From positions 246,206 through 310,205 of the forward strand of contig NZ_BDBL01000003.1 in the NCBI RefSeq assembly GCF_001612965.1: a DNA stretch of 64,000 bases. The letters run 5' to 3'. The notes under the pieces are model-generated. The model did no database searches. It was not told the origin of the DNA and saw only the letters and a list, made by a program, of their open reading frames with translations. The DNA comes from Nocardia kruczakiae NBRC 101016. GTDB taxonomy: Bacteria; Actinomycetota; Actinomycetes; Mycobacteriales; Mycobacteriaceae. How positions within the stretch are numbered: position 1 is the first letter of the stretch; each line of letters begins with the position of its first letter. The translations under genes were made by a program, and so were the position numbers. Shown here one piece after another: positions 8,795 to 17,871 of this stretch.

Positions 8795-9792
8795 GGCGCC
8801 GGGAGTACGACGAATCCGATGTCCGGGTCCGCCCGGGCAGGGGTTCGCGACCCCGCACCAAGACCCGGCCGGAACACCGAGACGCGGTGTCGGCCATGGT
8901 GGTTTCGGTGGATCGGGGTCGGTGGGGTTGTGTCCTCGGCGGCGATCCGGACCGGCATGTGGTGGCGATGCGGGCCCGTGAGCTGGGCCGCACTCCGATC
9001 GTGGTCGGCGACCAGGTCGATGTGGTCGGGGACCTGTCCGGTAAACCCGATTCCCTCGCACGCATAGTCCGCGTCGCCGATCGCCGAACGGTGTTGCGCC
9101 GCACCGCCGACGACACCGACCCCTTCGAACGCATCGTGGTATCGAATGCCGAGCAGCTGTTCATCGTTGTGGCGCTGGCCGATCCGCCGCCCCGGACCGG
9201 CTTCGTCGAACGTGCCATGGTGGCCGCGTATGCCGGTGGGCTGCAACCGATTCTGTGCCTGACCAAACACGACCTCGCCGCCGACTCCGAATTCGCCTCG
9301 GAATTCGCGGATCTGGATCTGACCATCGTCTACGGCGGCCGCGACGATCCGCTGGAACCCATTCGCGACCTCCTGCGCGATTCGCTGACCTGCCTGCTCG
9401 GTCACTCCGGTGTCGGCAAGTCGACGCTGGTGAATCGCGTTGTCCCCGAGGCGGAACGAGCCGTGGGAACGGTCTCCGGTGTCGGCAAGGGGCGCCACAC
9501 CTCGACGCAGTCGGTGGCCCTGCCGCTGGAGGGCGGCGGCTGGGTCATCGACACCCCGGGCATCCGCTCCTTCGGCCTCGCCCACATCTCGCCCGACGAC
9601 GTGATCGCCGCCTTTCCCGATCTGTCGGAGGCCATCGAGGACTGCCCCCGCGGCTGCACCCACCTCGGCCCACCCGCCGACCCGGAATGCGCACTGGACG
9701 AACTACCCGGCAAGGAACGGCGAGTCGCGGCGATCCGGCTGCTGCTGACGGCACTGAATTCCAACGATCCGTGGGTTGTCGGCAACGGCTGA
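8791..9792 (+). CDS. rsgA: Small ribosomal subunit GTPase RsgA, probable CTG start
   Basis: A circularly permuted GTPase that checks 30S maturation: OB fold, then G motifs in the order G4 (TKHD), G1 (GHSGVGKST, residues 204-212), G3 (DTPG), and a C-terminal zinc site (CPRGCTHLG...PEC). The first ATG/GTG in frame is GTG 8887, but the conserved N-terminus ([19 protein letters not shown]) is encoded upstream and in frame from 8800. The only plausible initiator is CTG 8791, overlapping the aroA stop (CTGA) with GGGAG (8779-8783) 7 bases before it. This gives 333 residues, close to the mycobacterial protein (about 330). In-frame TGA 8776 excludes a longer start. Confidence 0.9.
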   Translation: MRRREYDESDVRVRPGRGSRPRTKTRPEHRDAVSAMVVSVDRGRWGCVLGGDPDRHVVAMRARELGRTPIVVGDQVDVVGDLSGKPDSLARIVRVADRRTVLRRTADDTDPFERIVVSNAEQLFIVVALADPPPRTGFVERAMVAAYAGGLQPILCLTKHDLAADSEFASEFADLDLTIVYGGRDDPLEPIRDLLRDSLTCLLGHSGVGKSTLVNRVVPEAERAVGTVSGVGKGRHTSTQSVALPLEGGGWVIDTPGIRSFGLAHISPDDVIAAFPDLSEAIEDCPRGCTHLGPPADPECALDELPGKERRVAAIRLLLTALNSNDPWVVGNG

Positions 9793-9802
9793 CGTCGGGT
9801 GC

Positions 9803-10489
9803 TCACTCGACGCGTTCCGGGCGCGGAGTCGCCGCCAGGCTCGCCTGCCCGATCCAGTGCGGCACCTGCCGACGAATCGACGCCGGGCCCACGATCTCGG
9901 TCGTTTCACCCCGTAGCGCCGCCGCCCAGCTCCGGTCGCCCCGCCAGATCTCGGTGAGCTGCCGCAACGTGCTGCGCACGGTCGCTGCGATCTCGAATCC
10001 GGGGTCGTAGTCGCAGATCGCCGCCGTACCGCGCTCGACCAACAGCCACCAGTGCGCCTCCTTGCCGGGGACATCGGTGAACTCGACCGCCAGAACCGTC
10101 CGCTCGTCGGGCCACGCCCGGATCGGTATCGTGCGACGGATATCCCACAGCAACAGGTGCGGATCCAGATCCCGGTCGCCGAGATCGCCGATCCAGCGCA
10201 CGCCCCACGCTCCGAGCGCCTGTACGACGGTCGACAGCTCCCGCCCGGCGTCGGTCAGGATATAGGCGGCGCGTCCATCGACACCGATCTCGCGGCGCAG
10301 CACCCCGGATCGCTCCAGCGAGCGCAGACGACGGGAGAGCAAAGCGGGCGACATCTTCGGATTGCCCCGCCGCAGCTCGTTGAAATGCGTACTGCCCAAA
10401 AGTAATTCGCGCACGACCAGCAATGTCCACCGCTCGTCGAGGACATCCATTGCCTTGGCGATCGGGCAGAACTCCCCGTAGCCGGCCAC
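9803..10489 (-). CDS. HxlR-family regulator with extra C-terminal domain
   Basis: The N-terminal 100 residues are an HxlR/DUF24 winged helix (CPIAKAMDVLDERWTLLVVRELLLG, then MSPALLSRRLRSLERSGVL), with the characteristic conserved Cys just before the first helix. About 110 further residues form a second, SCP2-like-sized domain (WPDERTVLAVEFTDVPGKEAHWWLLVERG...), seen in a subset of actinobacterial HxlR proteins and probably ligand-binding. GTG 10489 is chosen because the protein homology begins there. It is divergent from the methyltransferase gene across about 80 bp, so it probably controls that gene and itself. It converges on rsgA with a 10-bp gap. Confidence 0.85.
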   Translation of the reverse strand: MAGYGEFCPIAKAMDVLDERWTLLVVRELLLGSTHFNELRRGNPKMSPALLSRRLRSLERSGVLRREIGVDGRAAYILTDAGRELSTVVQALGAWGVRWIGDLGDRDLDPHLLLWDIRRTIPIRAWPDERTVLAVEFTDVPGKEAHWWLLVERGTAAICDYDPGFEIAATVRSTLRQLTEIWRGDRSWAAALRGETTEIVGPASIRRQVPHWIGQASLAATPRPERVE

Positions 10490-10570
10490 ACAACCAGTAG
10501 ACCACTCTGCGCGCTCCGGGTACAGATGTTGAACTGGCCGACGCGACCGCCGCGGCCGGATGCTAGCGAT

Positions 10571-11401
10571 ATGACAGCTATCCATCACACCCAGCAATCA
10601 CCCGTCGACCTCACCGAACGCACACACGCACTCTGGGCCCTCGGCGACTATCCCCGCGTCGCGGACACGGTCATCCCCGGCCTGGGCCGGCGCCTGGTTC
10701 GAGCCTGCGATATCCGCCCCGGCCGGCGAGTGCTCGATATCGCCGCCGGCGCGGGGAATGCGGCCATTCCGGCGGCCGAAGCCGGCGCGGATGTCATCGC
10801 CAGTGACCTGACGCCGGAAATGTTCGACGCGGGCCGGGCCGCGGCGGCCGCCCGCGGTGTCCACCTCACCTGGGAGACCGCCGACGCCGAGGCGCTGCCA
10901 TACGACGACGGCCGATTCGACGTCGCCATGTCGTGCGTCGGCATCATGTTCGCCCCGTCGCATCGGGCGGCGGCCGACGAACTGCTCCGAGTGACCGCGA
11001 CGAAGGCGACGATCGGACTGATCAACTGGACGCCGGAGGGATTCATCGGCGAAATGTTCGCCATCGTGAAGCGGTTCGCGCCGCCACCGCCGCCCGGAGC
11101 GCAATCGCCGCTGCTCTGGGGCACCGCCGACCACCTCCGGGACCTGCTCGGCGACCGCGTCACCGACCTGCACATCGAGCGCGAATTCGCGACGGTGGAA
11201 TGTTTCGCCGACGGGGAACGCTTCCGGGACTTCTTCAAGGCCAATTACGGTCCCACGGTCGCCGTGTACAAAGCGCTGGCCGGCGACCCGGACCGCATCG
11301 CCGAACTGGACCGAGCCCTCGCCGACCTGGCCGCTCGCCACGACCTCGGCGGCGGGCGGATGCGCTGGGAGTACCTTCTGGTCACCGCCCGGCGGGCGTG
11401 A
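10571..11401 (+). CDS. Class I SAM-dependent methyltransferase
   Basis: This 276-residue Rossmann-fold methyltransferase has motif I VLDIAAGAGNAAIPAA, the acidic end of strand beta2 (VIASDLTPEMF), and the post-motif DAEALPYDDGRFDVAMSCVGIMF typical of UbiE/Methyltransf_11 proteins. The start is ATG 10571. The acceptor is unknown. Divergence from an HxlR regulator with an unusual C-terminal domain suggests an inducible detoxification or small-molecule methylation role, which is an inference from context only. Confidence 0.88.
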   Translation: MTAIHHTQQSPVDLTERTHALWALGDYPRVADTVIPGLGRRLVRACDIRPGRRVLDIAAGAGNAAIPAAEAGADVIASDLTPEMFDAGRAAAAARGVHLTWETADAEALPYDDGRFDVAMSCVGIMFAPSHRAAADELLRVTATKATIGLINWTPEGFIGEMFAIVKRFAPPPPPGAQSPLLWGTADHLRDLLGDRVTDLHIEREFATVECFADGERFRDFFKANYGPTVAVYKALAGDPDRIAELDRALADLAARHDLGGGRMRWEYLLVTARRA

Positions 11402-11443
11402 CGCGGTTCCGATTCGCCCGCCGAGTGCGGAAACCGGCAGCGT

Positions 11444-11998
11444 TCAGGCCGAGGTCGGCAACCGGCGCTCGCCGTGCGTGATCGCGGCGGCCAGATCGTC
11501 GTAGCCGTTGACCAGTTCGGCCACCCGGAACCACGCCGCATGCACTGCCAGATCGTCGGTGGCGGTTTCCAGCAGGCGTGCGGCGCGGGCGTATGCCGCC
11601 ATGAGCCGATCGATCACGGAACCGACGGTTTCGGTGTGGATCGCGGTGCCGTGCCGATGCTGCGGCACGTGGGCTTCGATCCATCGGTCGATCACACGCA
11701 CGGTCTCGCGGCGCGATGCCTCGGCCGCGCGGCGATACTCGGCATCGTGCGACTGGGCCACGCCCGTGTGCAGTTCCGCGAGTTGCCGCGCGAGCGGGTC
11801 CAGCGGGTGCGCGGCCGGGCGCGAGTCGCGCACCATCCGCAGCAGCATCTCGGCGGTGGGCAGGTCGCCGATCACCTCGGCGCCGCCTCCCTCCAGCACC
11901 AGCAGCGGCGATACCGTGGCCACCCGGGTGCCCTCGATACCTGCGAGGTCACCGGTCACCGCGGGCACCGCCTCTGAGCGCGGTGGCGGAAACCGCAC
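11444..11998 (-). CDS. DUF4254-family protein
   Basis: A mostly helical 184-residue protein of unknown function. The C-terminal half (HTETVGSVIDRLMAAYARAARLLE...HAAWFRVAELVNGYDDLAAAI...RRLP) is the typical DUF4254 pattern of actinobacteria. The GTG start at 11998 is uncertain; GTG 11956 is an alternative that would overlap the stop of a 37-codon upstream frame (11949-12062). No membrane segment or signal peptide is visible. It converges on the methyltransferase gene. Confidence 0.7.
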   Translation of the reverse strand: MRFPPPRSEAVPAVTGDLAGIEGTRVATVSPLLVLEGGGAEVIGDLPTAEMLLRMVRDSRPAAHPLDPLARQLAELHTGVAQSHDAEYRRAAEASRRETVRVIDRWIEAHVPQHRHGTAIHTETVGSVIDRLMAAYARAARLLETATDDLAVHAAWFRVAELVNGYDDLAAAITHGERRLPTSA

Positions 11999-12207
11999 CG
12001 GAGGCCGCCGTCACGGCGGTCTCGGTGAGGCGGCGCGGTACGAATTGCGGCGTCGAACACATGGGCAGCTCCTGGTCGGTGTCGGCCTTCGATGAAACCG
12101 ACCGTATGCCCCGCGTTAGCTGTTCGCCTGCCTCCCGGTCCCCGCTGTTGAGAAGTCACAGACGAGATCGCCGCGACGTGCTGACGAAGCACATAACCAG
12201 CGGGTGA

Positions 12208-13152
12208 CTACGGCGTGAGCACCAGCCGGCCGCGCACTCCACCGGCGGACAACCGCTCGTGTGCCTCGGCCGCGCGCTCGAGCGGAAGGACATCGGCTAC
12301 CCGCAAGGTCAGGCCGAGCGCCGCGAGTTCGGCGAGCGCGGTTCCGTCGGCTCTGATCCATTCCTGATGAATTCTGATGCCGCGCAACGGAACAGGGGCC
12401 GGGCCACCGGCCACGCCGGCGTACGCGCCGCCGTTGCGGACCGCCGCCGTGGCACGCACGCCCAAGCCCGCGGCGTCCAGCGCGCCATCGACACCTCCCG
12501 GAACCAGCGCACGTATCGCTTCGGCGAGGTCGGCGCACCTGCGAGGCACGGTCCATTCGGCGCCGAGTCCTCGAACGAATGCCGCATCCTCGTCGGCGAC
12601 CTGCGCGACCACCCGCAGTCCGCTACGCACGGCCAACTCGACCGCGAAACCGCCGACCGCTCCCGCGGCGCCGGTCACCAGCAGGGTGTCACCGGCGCGA
12701 AGGCCGAGCAGCGCGAGAGCCTGGTGCGCGGTCAGCGCATTCAGCGGCAGGGTGGCCGCCTCCGTCACACCGACGTCCGGTGGCACCGGCGCGACCGCAT
12801 CGGTATCGAGCACCAGATACTCGGCGTAGGCACCCAGCGGCCGGTCGAGCAGATCACGCAACCCGATAACCCGTTGCCCCACAACGAATGTCGAGTCTCC
12901 GGGGCCGATACTGTCGACGATTCCCGCTACGTCCCAGCCGATTCCGATGGTCTCGCGCGGCGCCATCAGACCCGCGTCGATCAGGGCGCCGCTGCGGGTC
13001 GCGATATCGACCGGATTGACCGCCGCCGCCTCCACCCGGATCCGCACCTGCCGCGGTCCGGGTTCGGGCACCGGCACCCGCACCACCTCGAGCGCCTGCG
13101 GGCCACCCACCCGCCGAACGACCACTGCCCGCATGTTGTTTCGAGAACTCAT
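12208..13152 (-). CDS. NADPH:quinone oxidoreductase, zinc-independent MDR family
   Basis: This 314-residue protein belongs to the quinone oxidoreductase branch of the medium-chain dehydrogenases. It has a GroES-like N-terminal half (VPVPEPGPRQVRIRVEAAAVNPVDI), then the nucleotide-binding motif TGAAGAVGGFAVELA. The catalytic zinc ligands of alcohol dehydrogenases are missing, as expected for quinone reductases. ATG 13152 lies 7 bases after a TAAGTT -10 box; ATG 13134 is the alternative. The gene is divergent from a QorR-like HxlR regulator with two inverted repeats between them. That arrangement points to a quinone or electrophile defence unit. Confidence 0.88.
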   Translation of the reverse strand: MSSRNNMRAVVVRRVGGPQALEVVRVPVPEPGPRQVRIRVEAAAVNPVDIATRSGALIDAGLMAPRETIGIGWDVAGIVDSIGPGDSTFVVGQRVIGLRDLLDRPLGAYAEYLVLDTDAVAPVPPDVGVTEAATLPLNALTAHQALALLGLRAGDTLLVTGAAGAVGGFAVELAVRSGLRVVAQVADEDAAFVRGLGAEWTVPRRCADLAEAIRALVPGGVDGALDAAGLGVRATAAVRNGGAYAGVAGGPAPVPLRGIRIHQEWIRADGTALAELAALGLTLRVADVLPLERAAEAHERLSAGGVRGRLVLTP

Positions 13153-13166
13153 ACTGCACAACTTAA

Positions 13167-13210
13167 GGAGAGCTACTCTCCATAGGGAAGTACGCACTCG
13201 AAGGTGCGTA
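13167..13210. promoter_or_regulatory. Two inverted repeats in the qor/HxlR divergent promoter
   Basis: GGAGAG-CTA-CTCTCC (13167-13181) and TACGCAC-N6-GTGCGTA (13191-13210) are both perfect and sit in the 77-bp divergent gap. The first lies immediately upstream of the qor -10 box; the second precedes the regulator's Shine-Dalgarno site. They are probable binding sites of the HxlR protein. Confidence 0.65.
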
Positions 13211-13229
13211 TCCCACCCGGAGGAGACCC

Positions 13230-13640
13230 GTGGCCACCCGAACCGCCGCCCAACGCCGAGCCCAGGCGAGCGCCGACTACGACGCGTACCTGGCACAATG
13301 CCCCGCTCGGCACCTACTCGACCGCATCGCCGACAAATGGGTGAGCCTGGCCGTCAACGCCCTCGCCGACGGCCCTCAGCGCTATAGCGACCTGCAACGC
13401 CGCCTCGCCAGCATCAGCCAGAAGATGCTCACCCAAACCCTGCGCAACCTCGAACGCGACGGTCTGGTCACCCGCACTGTCACCCCCGCGGTCCCGGTCC
13501 GCGTCGAATACGAGCTCACCCCACTCGGCCACTCCCTGCTACCGGTGATGCGCGCGGTCAAAGACTGGGCCGAGCAGCACATGGACCGGGTCCACGCGGC
13601 CCGCGCACGCTACGAACAGCAAACCGAAACCGCGCAGTAG
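13230..13640 (+). CDS. HxlR/DUF24 redox-sensing regulator, QorR-like
   Basis: A 136-residue winged-helix regulator. The N-terminal AQCPARHLLDRIADKW segment carries the single conserved cysteine (Cys24) that, in YodB and QorR, is the quinone or oxidation sensor. Recognition helix SQKMLTQTLRNLERDGLVTR and wing VPVRVEYELTPLG follow. The start GTG 13230 has GGAGGAG 4-5 bases upstream. By analogy with C. glutamicum qorR-qor2 it likely represses itself and the divergent quinone oxidoreductase until its thiol is modified. Confidence 0.88.
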   Translation: MATRTAAQRRAQASADYDAYLAQCPARHLLDRIADKWVSLAVNALADGPQRYSDLQRRLASISQKMLTQTLRNLERDGLVTRTVTPAVPVRVEYELTPLGHSLLPVMRAVKDWAEQHMDRVHAARARYEQQTETAQ

Positions 13641-13771
13641 AAACGCTTCTCTGATTACGGATCAGGGATGAGCAGTACCCGTCTCGACTCGGTGATGCCC
13701 CCGCGCGCTGCTCGGAGGCAATACTTGACAACGCCCCGCCACCGGCCGGATCCAGGAAGGAGGGAGAACCG

Positions 13772-13974
13772 ATGACCGCGGATCCACTGCCTTCGTGGGC
13801 CATCCCCCGACTGCCGGTTACACCAGCGATGACCTGGCGTTCACGTTGCGAACCTTCGCACCGCCGACACTTCGGGTACGCCGGGAAATGACAGTCACAC
13901 TGGACTCCCGGCAACGCCCCGAACCGGATCTCATCGTCGTCCACGCATCGGCGGATCGGGGCCAGCGCATGTAA
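13772..13974 (+). pseudogene. Relic of a Uma2-family (PD-(D/E)XK) endonuclease gene
   Basis: A strong Shine-Dalgarno site (AAGGAGGGAG) precedes ATG 13772. The first 12 codons read MTADPLPSWAIP, the usual start of actinobacterial Uma2 proteins. Homology then shifts frame: from about 13816 the next frame reads GYTSDDLAFTLRTFAPPTLR followed by VRREMTVTLDSRQRPEPDLI and VVHASAD up to TAA 13974. The second part matches the Uma2 strand with the catalytic PEPD motif. About 40-50 internal residues and the C-terminal half are missing, so the nuclease is dead. As read literally it encodes two tiny ORFs (39 and 28 codons) overlapping as ATGA at 13888. Confidence 0.7.
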
Positions 13975-14001
13975 AGGATGTTGGTGCGCATGGCCGCGCA
14001 T

Positions 14002-14048
14002 CACGACAGCGGCCGGCCCACCTGATCGGTGGGCCGGCCGCTGTCGTG
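14002..14048 (-). terminator. Strong hairpin terminator after secA
   Basis: A perfect 21-bp stem (14002-14022 with 14028-14048, 5-base loop) begins 8 bases beyond the secA stop codon. It could also stop reading from the Uma2 relic on the other strand. Confidence 0.85.
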
Positions 14049-14056
14049 TGCCGGAA

Positions 14057-16894
14057 TTACCGGCGGCGCTTGGTCTTCGCCGGCTTGCCCTGCTTGGCGC
14101 GGTCGCGCTCGGCCTCGCGGCGTTCGCGGCGGGTCATGCCGGTGGCGGGGGTGTCGCCGTATTCCTGGGCGGCGCTGCGGACTTCGGCGTGGCCGCCCTC
14201 GTCCGGGCCGGAGAAGCTCAGACCGCGCGGGCCGGATTCGTCGATTCCCTTGGCGCGCAAGGCAGCCGGGGCGTTCTCGGCGGCGCCGTTGCCCTGGGGG
14301 ACGGCGGGGGCCGGGTGGGACGCGCCGACCGGGGAGCGCAGGCCGGCGCCGACCGCGGGCTGCGGTTCGGGAGCCTGCTGGACCTCCACCTGGAGGTTGA
14401 ACAGGAAGCCGACCGACTCCTCCTTCAAGCCCTCGAGCATGGCGGCGAACATGTCGAAACCCTCGCGCTGGTATTCGACGAGCGGATCGCGCTGCGCCAT
14501 CGCGCGCAGGCCGATGCCCTCCTTGAGGTAATCCATCTCGTAGAGGTGTTCGCGCCATTTGCGGTCCAGGACCGACAGCAGCACCTGACGCTCGAGGTTG
14601 CGCATGCTGCCGGGACCGGCCAGATCGTCGATCTCCTTCTCACGCCGCGCATAGGCGTCGTGGGCGTCTTCGAGAATGGCCTCGAGCAGTTCCTCGCGGC
14701 TCAGTTCGCCGATCTCGCCGTCCTCGGTTTCACCGGTCAGATCCTGGTATTCGATGCCGACCGAGTACAGCGTCTTCAGCGCCGTCCACAGCTTGGCCAG
14801 ATCCCAGTCCTCGACGTAGCCCTCGGAGGTGGCGCCGTCGACGTAGGCGGTGATCACGTCGGTGATCATCGACTGAACCTGGCCCTCCATATCCTCGCCG
14901 GCCAGGATGCGCTGGCGTTCGGCGTAGATGACGGTGCGCTGCTGGTTCATCACCTCGTCGTACTTCAGAACGTTCTTGCGGATTTCGAAGTTCTGCTGCT
15001 CGACCTGGGTCTGGGCGCTCTTGATCGCGCGGGAGACCATCTTGGCCTCGATCGGCACGTCGTCGGGCAGGTTGAGCCGGGTCATGATCGACTCCAGGGC
15101 CGCACCGTTGAAGCGCCGCATCAACTCGTCGCCGAGCGAGAGGTAGAAGCGCGATTCACCCGGGTCGCCCTGGCGGCCGGCACGACCGCGCAGCTGGTTG
15201 TCGATACGACGCGACTCGTGCCGCTCGGTGCCCAGCACGTAGAGGCCACCGGCGTCGCGCACCAGATCGGCGTCGTCTTCGACCTGCCGCTTGACCTGCT
15301 CCAGCGCGGGCAGCCAGTTGGCCTCGTAGTCGTCCGGCGTCTCGACCGGGTCCAGGCCCTGCCGGCGCAGCAGCGTATCGGTGATGATGTCGGGGTTACC
15401 GCCGAGCACGATGTCGGTACCACGACCGGCCATATTCGTCGCCACGGTGACCGCACCCGGACGGCCCGCCTCGGCGATGATCTGCGCTTCCTGCTCGTGG
15501 AACTTCGCGTTCAGCACGTTGTGCGGGATACCGCGCTTGGTGAGCAGCTTCGACAGGTACTCCGAGCGCTCCACCGAGGTGGTACCGATCAGCACCGGCT
15601 GGTTCTTCTCGTGCCGCTCGGCGATGTCGTCGGCGACCGCGGCGAATTTCGATTCCTCGGTCTTGTAGATCAGGTCCGCCTGGTCCATGCGGATCATCGG
15701 CTTGTTGGTGGGGATCGGCACCACACCGAGGCCGTAGGTCTGGTGGAGCTCGGCCGCCTCGGTTTCGGCCGTACCCGTCATACCGGACAATTTGTCGTAC
15801 AGGCGGAAATAGTTCTGCAGCGTGATGGTGGCCAGCGTCTGGTTCTCCGGCTGGATCTCCACACCCTCTTTGGCCTCGATGGCCTGGTGCATGCCCTCGT
15901 TGTAGCGACGGCCGACCAGAATGCGGCCGGTGAATTCGTCGACGATGATGACCTCGCCGTTGCGGACGATGTAATCCTTGTCGCGAGCGTAGAGTTCCTT
16001 GGCCTTGATCGCGTTGTTCAGATAGCTGACCAGCGGCGAGTTGGCGGCCTCGTACAGATTGTCGATACCGAGCTGATCCTCGACGAATTCGACACCGGCC
16101 TCGTGCACGCCGATGGTGCGCTTCTTGATGTCCACCTCGTAGTGCACATCCTTCTTCAGAAGTGGTGCAATACGGGCGAATTCGGCATACCACTTACTCG
16201 AAGCGTCGGCCGGGCCGGAAATGATCAGCGGCGTCCGGGCCTCGTCGATCAGAATCGAGTCGACCTCGTCGACCACGGCGAAGTTGTGCCCGCGCTGGAC
16301 CAGATCGTCCAGCGAATGGGTCATGTTGTCACGCAGATAATCGAAGCCGAATTCGTTGTTCGTGCCGTAGGTGATGTCGGCGTTGTAGGCCGCACGCCGC
16401 TCGGCGGGGCTCATCCCGGACAGGATCGCGCCGACCTGCAGGCCGAGGAAACGGTGCACACGGCCCATCCACTCGGAGTCACGGCGGGCCAGGTAGTCGT
16501 TGGTGGTGACGATGTGGACACCGTCGCCGCTGATCGCGTTGAGATAGGCGGGCAGCACCGAGGTGAGCGTCTTACCTTCACCGGTTTTCATCTCGGCGAC
16601 ATTGCCGATGTGCAGGGCCGCGCCACCCATCACCTGCACCTTGTAATGCTTCTGATTCAGCACACGCCAGGAGGCCTCACGGGCGGCGGCGAAAGCCTCG
16701 AGCAGCAACTCGTCCAGGGTTTCGCCGTCGGCGTAGCGCTGTTTGAATTCGTCGGTCTTCGCGCGCAGTTCCGCGTCGGTGAGATCGGCGTATTCGTCGT
16801 CCAGACTGAGAACTTCGTCGGCCAGATGCGCGAGCCGCTTGACGGTGCGACCCTCACCAAAACGTAGCAACCTCGTCAGTGTCAGCGCAGGCAC
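14057..16894 (-). CDS. secA: Preprotein translocase ATPase SecA1
   Basis: Motor ATPase of the Sec export pathway, 945 residues, acting at SecYEG. Walker A GEGKT (105-109), [16 protein letters not shown] (DEAD region and start of the preprotein-crosslinking domain), [21 protein letters not shown], and the [11 protein letters not shown] arginine-finger motif are all present. The start is GTG 16894, giving a short N-terminus before [13 protein letters not shown] as in mycobacterial SecA1. The C-terminus is an Ala/Pro/Gly-rich linker ending in a basic KTKRRR and lacks the SecB/zinc cysteine motif, normal for actinobacteria. It stands alone and ends at a strong hairpin. Confidence 0.98.
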   Translation of the reverse strand: MPALTLTRLLRFGEGRTVKRLAHLADEVLSLDDEYADLTDAELRAKTDEFKQRYADGETLDELLLEAFAAAREASWRVLNQKHYKVQVMGGAALHIGNVAEMKTGEGKTLTSVLPAYLNAISGDGVHIVTTNDYLARRDSEWMGRVHRFLGLQVGAILSGMSPAERRAAYNADITYGTNNEFGFDYLRDNMTHSLDDLVQRGHNFAVVDEVDSILIDEARTPLIISGPADASSKWYAEFARIAPLLKKDVHYEVDIKKRTIGVHEAGVEFVEDQLGIDNLYEAANSPLVSYLNNAIKAKELYARDKDYIVRNGEVIIVDEFTGRILVGRRYNEGMHQAIEAKEGVEIQPENQTLATITLQNYFRLYDKLSGMTGTAETEAAELHQTYGLGVVPIPTNKPMIRMDQADLIYKTEESKFAAVADDIAERHEKNQPVLIGTTSVERSEYLSKLLTKRGIPHNVLNAKFHEQEAQIIAEAGRPGAVTVATNMAGRGTDIVLGGNPDIITDTLLRRQGLDPVETPDDYEANWLPALEQVKRQVEDDADLVRDAGGLYVLGTERHESRRIDNQLRGRAGRQGDPGESRFYLSLGDELMRRFNGAALESIMTRLNLPDDVPIEAKMVSRAIKSAQTQVEQQNFEIRKNVLKYDEVMNQQRTVIYAERQRILAGEDMEGQVQSMITDVITAYVDGATSEGYVEDWDLAKLWTALKTLYSVGIEYQDLTGETEDGEIGELSREELLEAILEDAHDAYARREKEIDDLAGPGSMRNLERQVLLSVLDRKWREHLYEMDYLKEGIGLRAMAQRDPLVEYQREGFDMFAAMLEGLKEESVGFLFNLQVEVQQAPEPQPAVGAGLRSPVGASHPAPAVPQGNGAAENAPAALRAKGIDESGPRGLSFSGPDEGGHAEVRSAAQEYGDTPATGMTRRERREAERDRAKQGKPAKTKRRR

Positions 16895-17147
16895 GGGTCT
16901 CGTCAGTCCTCTGGTCGATGTTGTCGTCTTGCAGTGCTACATCTTCGGCACACCGCACTACTCGCGGCATACCGAAGCCCCCGCCTCATCGTATGGGCGA
17001 AATTCCCGGCGCGCGGATAAGCGGCATCGTCCATGGTAATGCGGCCTCCATCGTAGGCGCCGCCGCGCCAGCACATCCATGGACAGCGGTGCCCCATCGG
17101 GGGCAGACAGTGATCGATCACACTTCGGCACCACACGGGCCCGGCGA

Positions 17148-17699
17148 TCACCGCATGCGCAGGGCACTCATCCGCCAATGCCCGCGACGCAACACCAACC
17201 GCGCGGCGACGGCGAACCGGCGCTCCCCCCGCTCGTATCCGCCGCACACCTCCGCGGTGTGCCCGGTGACCTCGGCGAGTCTCACGGTGACGAGCACCGC
17301 CGTCCCGAGACGGCGTTCCGCGGCGGCCGTGCGGGCGAGCGTTTCGACGGCGGCCAGCACGGTCGGCTCGACCACCGAACGCAGCTGCCCGAGCGGACGC
17401 CGGCCGTCGATGACCTCCAGCACCAGCCGCAACGACTTCTCCGCGAAAGCCGCTGCAGCAGAACTATTTTCATCGCCTTCGCAGATCCGGCGCGGTGCCG
17501 GCGCACCGGCTCCGGAGGCCGGCGAGCGCCCGTCGTGGGCGGACCGGCGCGGTGCCCGCAGTCGCGGCACCCCGTGGTCGGCCGTCCCCCGATCGAGCGG
17601 CGTTCGATCACCGGAGCTTTTCGGATCCAACGGTGGTTCGCATATCGGCGCGCGGCGGGCGCGGCGGGTGTATACCGGGCTTGCGGAAGACTCGAGCAT
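17148..17699 (-). CDS. Rv3235-family protein
   Basis: This 183-residue protein has an unstructured Arg/Pro/Ala-rich N-terminal 90 residues followed by a compact domain: SLRLVLEVIDGRRPLGQLRSVV, AVETLARTA, VRLAEVTGHTAEVCGGYERGERRFAVAARLVLRRGHWRMSALRM. That pattern is the Rv3235 family found next to secA in mycobacteria. ATG 17699 has GGGAG about 6 bases upstream; longer frames read into the divergent acyltransferase. Function is unknown. Its neighbourhood (secA, HPF) is conserved in mycolate-producing bacteria. Confidence 0.78.
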   Translation of the reverse strand: MLESSASPVYTRRARRAPICEPPLDPKSSGDRTPLDRGTADHGVPRLRAPRRSAHDGRSPASGAGAPAPRRICEGDENSSAAAAFAEKSLRLVLEVIDGRRPLGQLRSVVEPTVLAAVETLARTAAAERRLGTAVLVTVRLAEVTGHTAEVCGGYERGERRFAVAARLVLRRGHWRMSALRMR

Positions 17700-17871
17700 T
17701 CGACACTCCCCCTGGTCGGCATGCTTGGGCACGGATCGAACCAGCATGCCATGCCCGGCATCATCGACGACGGAATTCCGGCACCGACGCGACAAGTCCC
17801 ACCCAGTCCCGCGCGGAAGGTTTGTGTCACCCCACAATGGAGAGCGGCAACGGAGAGGAGCATCGGACAGC

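Noticed and set aside
14048..16867. 939-codon open frame antisense to secA
   Set aside because: High-GC coding DNA leaves long open frames on the opposite strand; secA is unmistakable, and the antisense translation is low-complexity His/Gly/Asp/Arg-rich.
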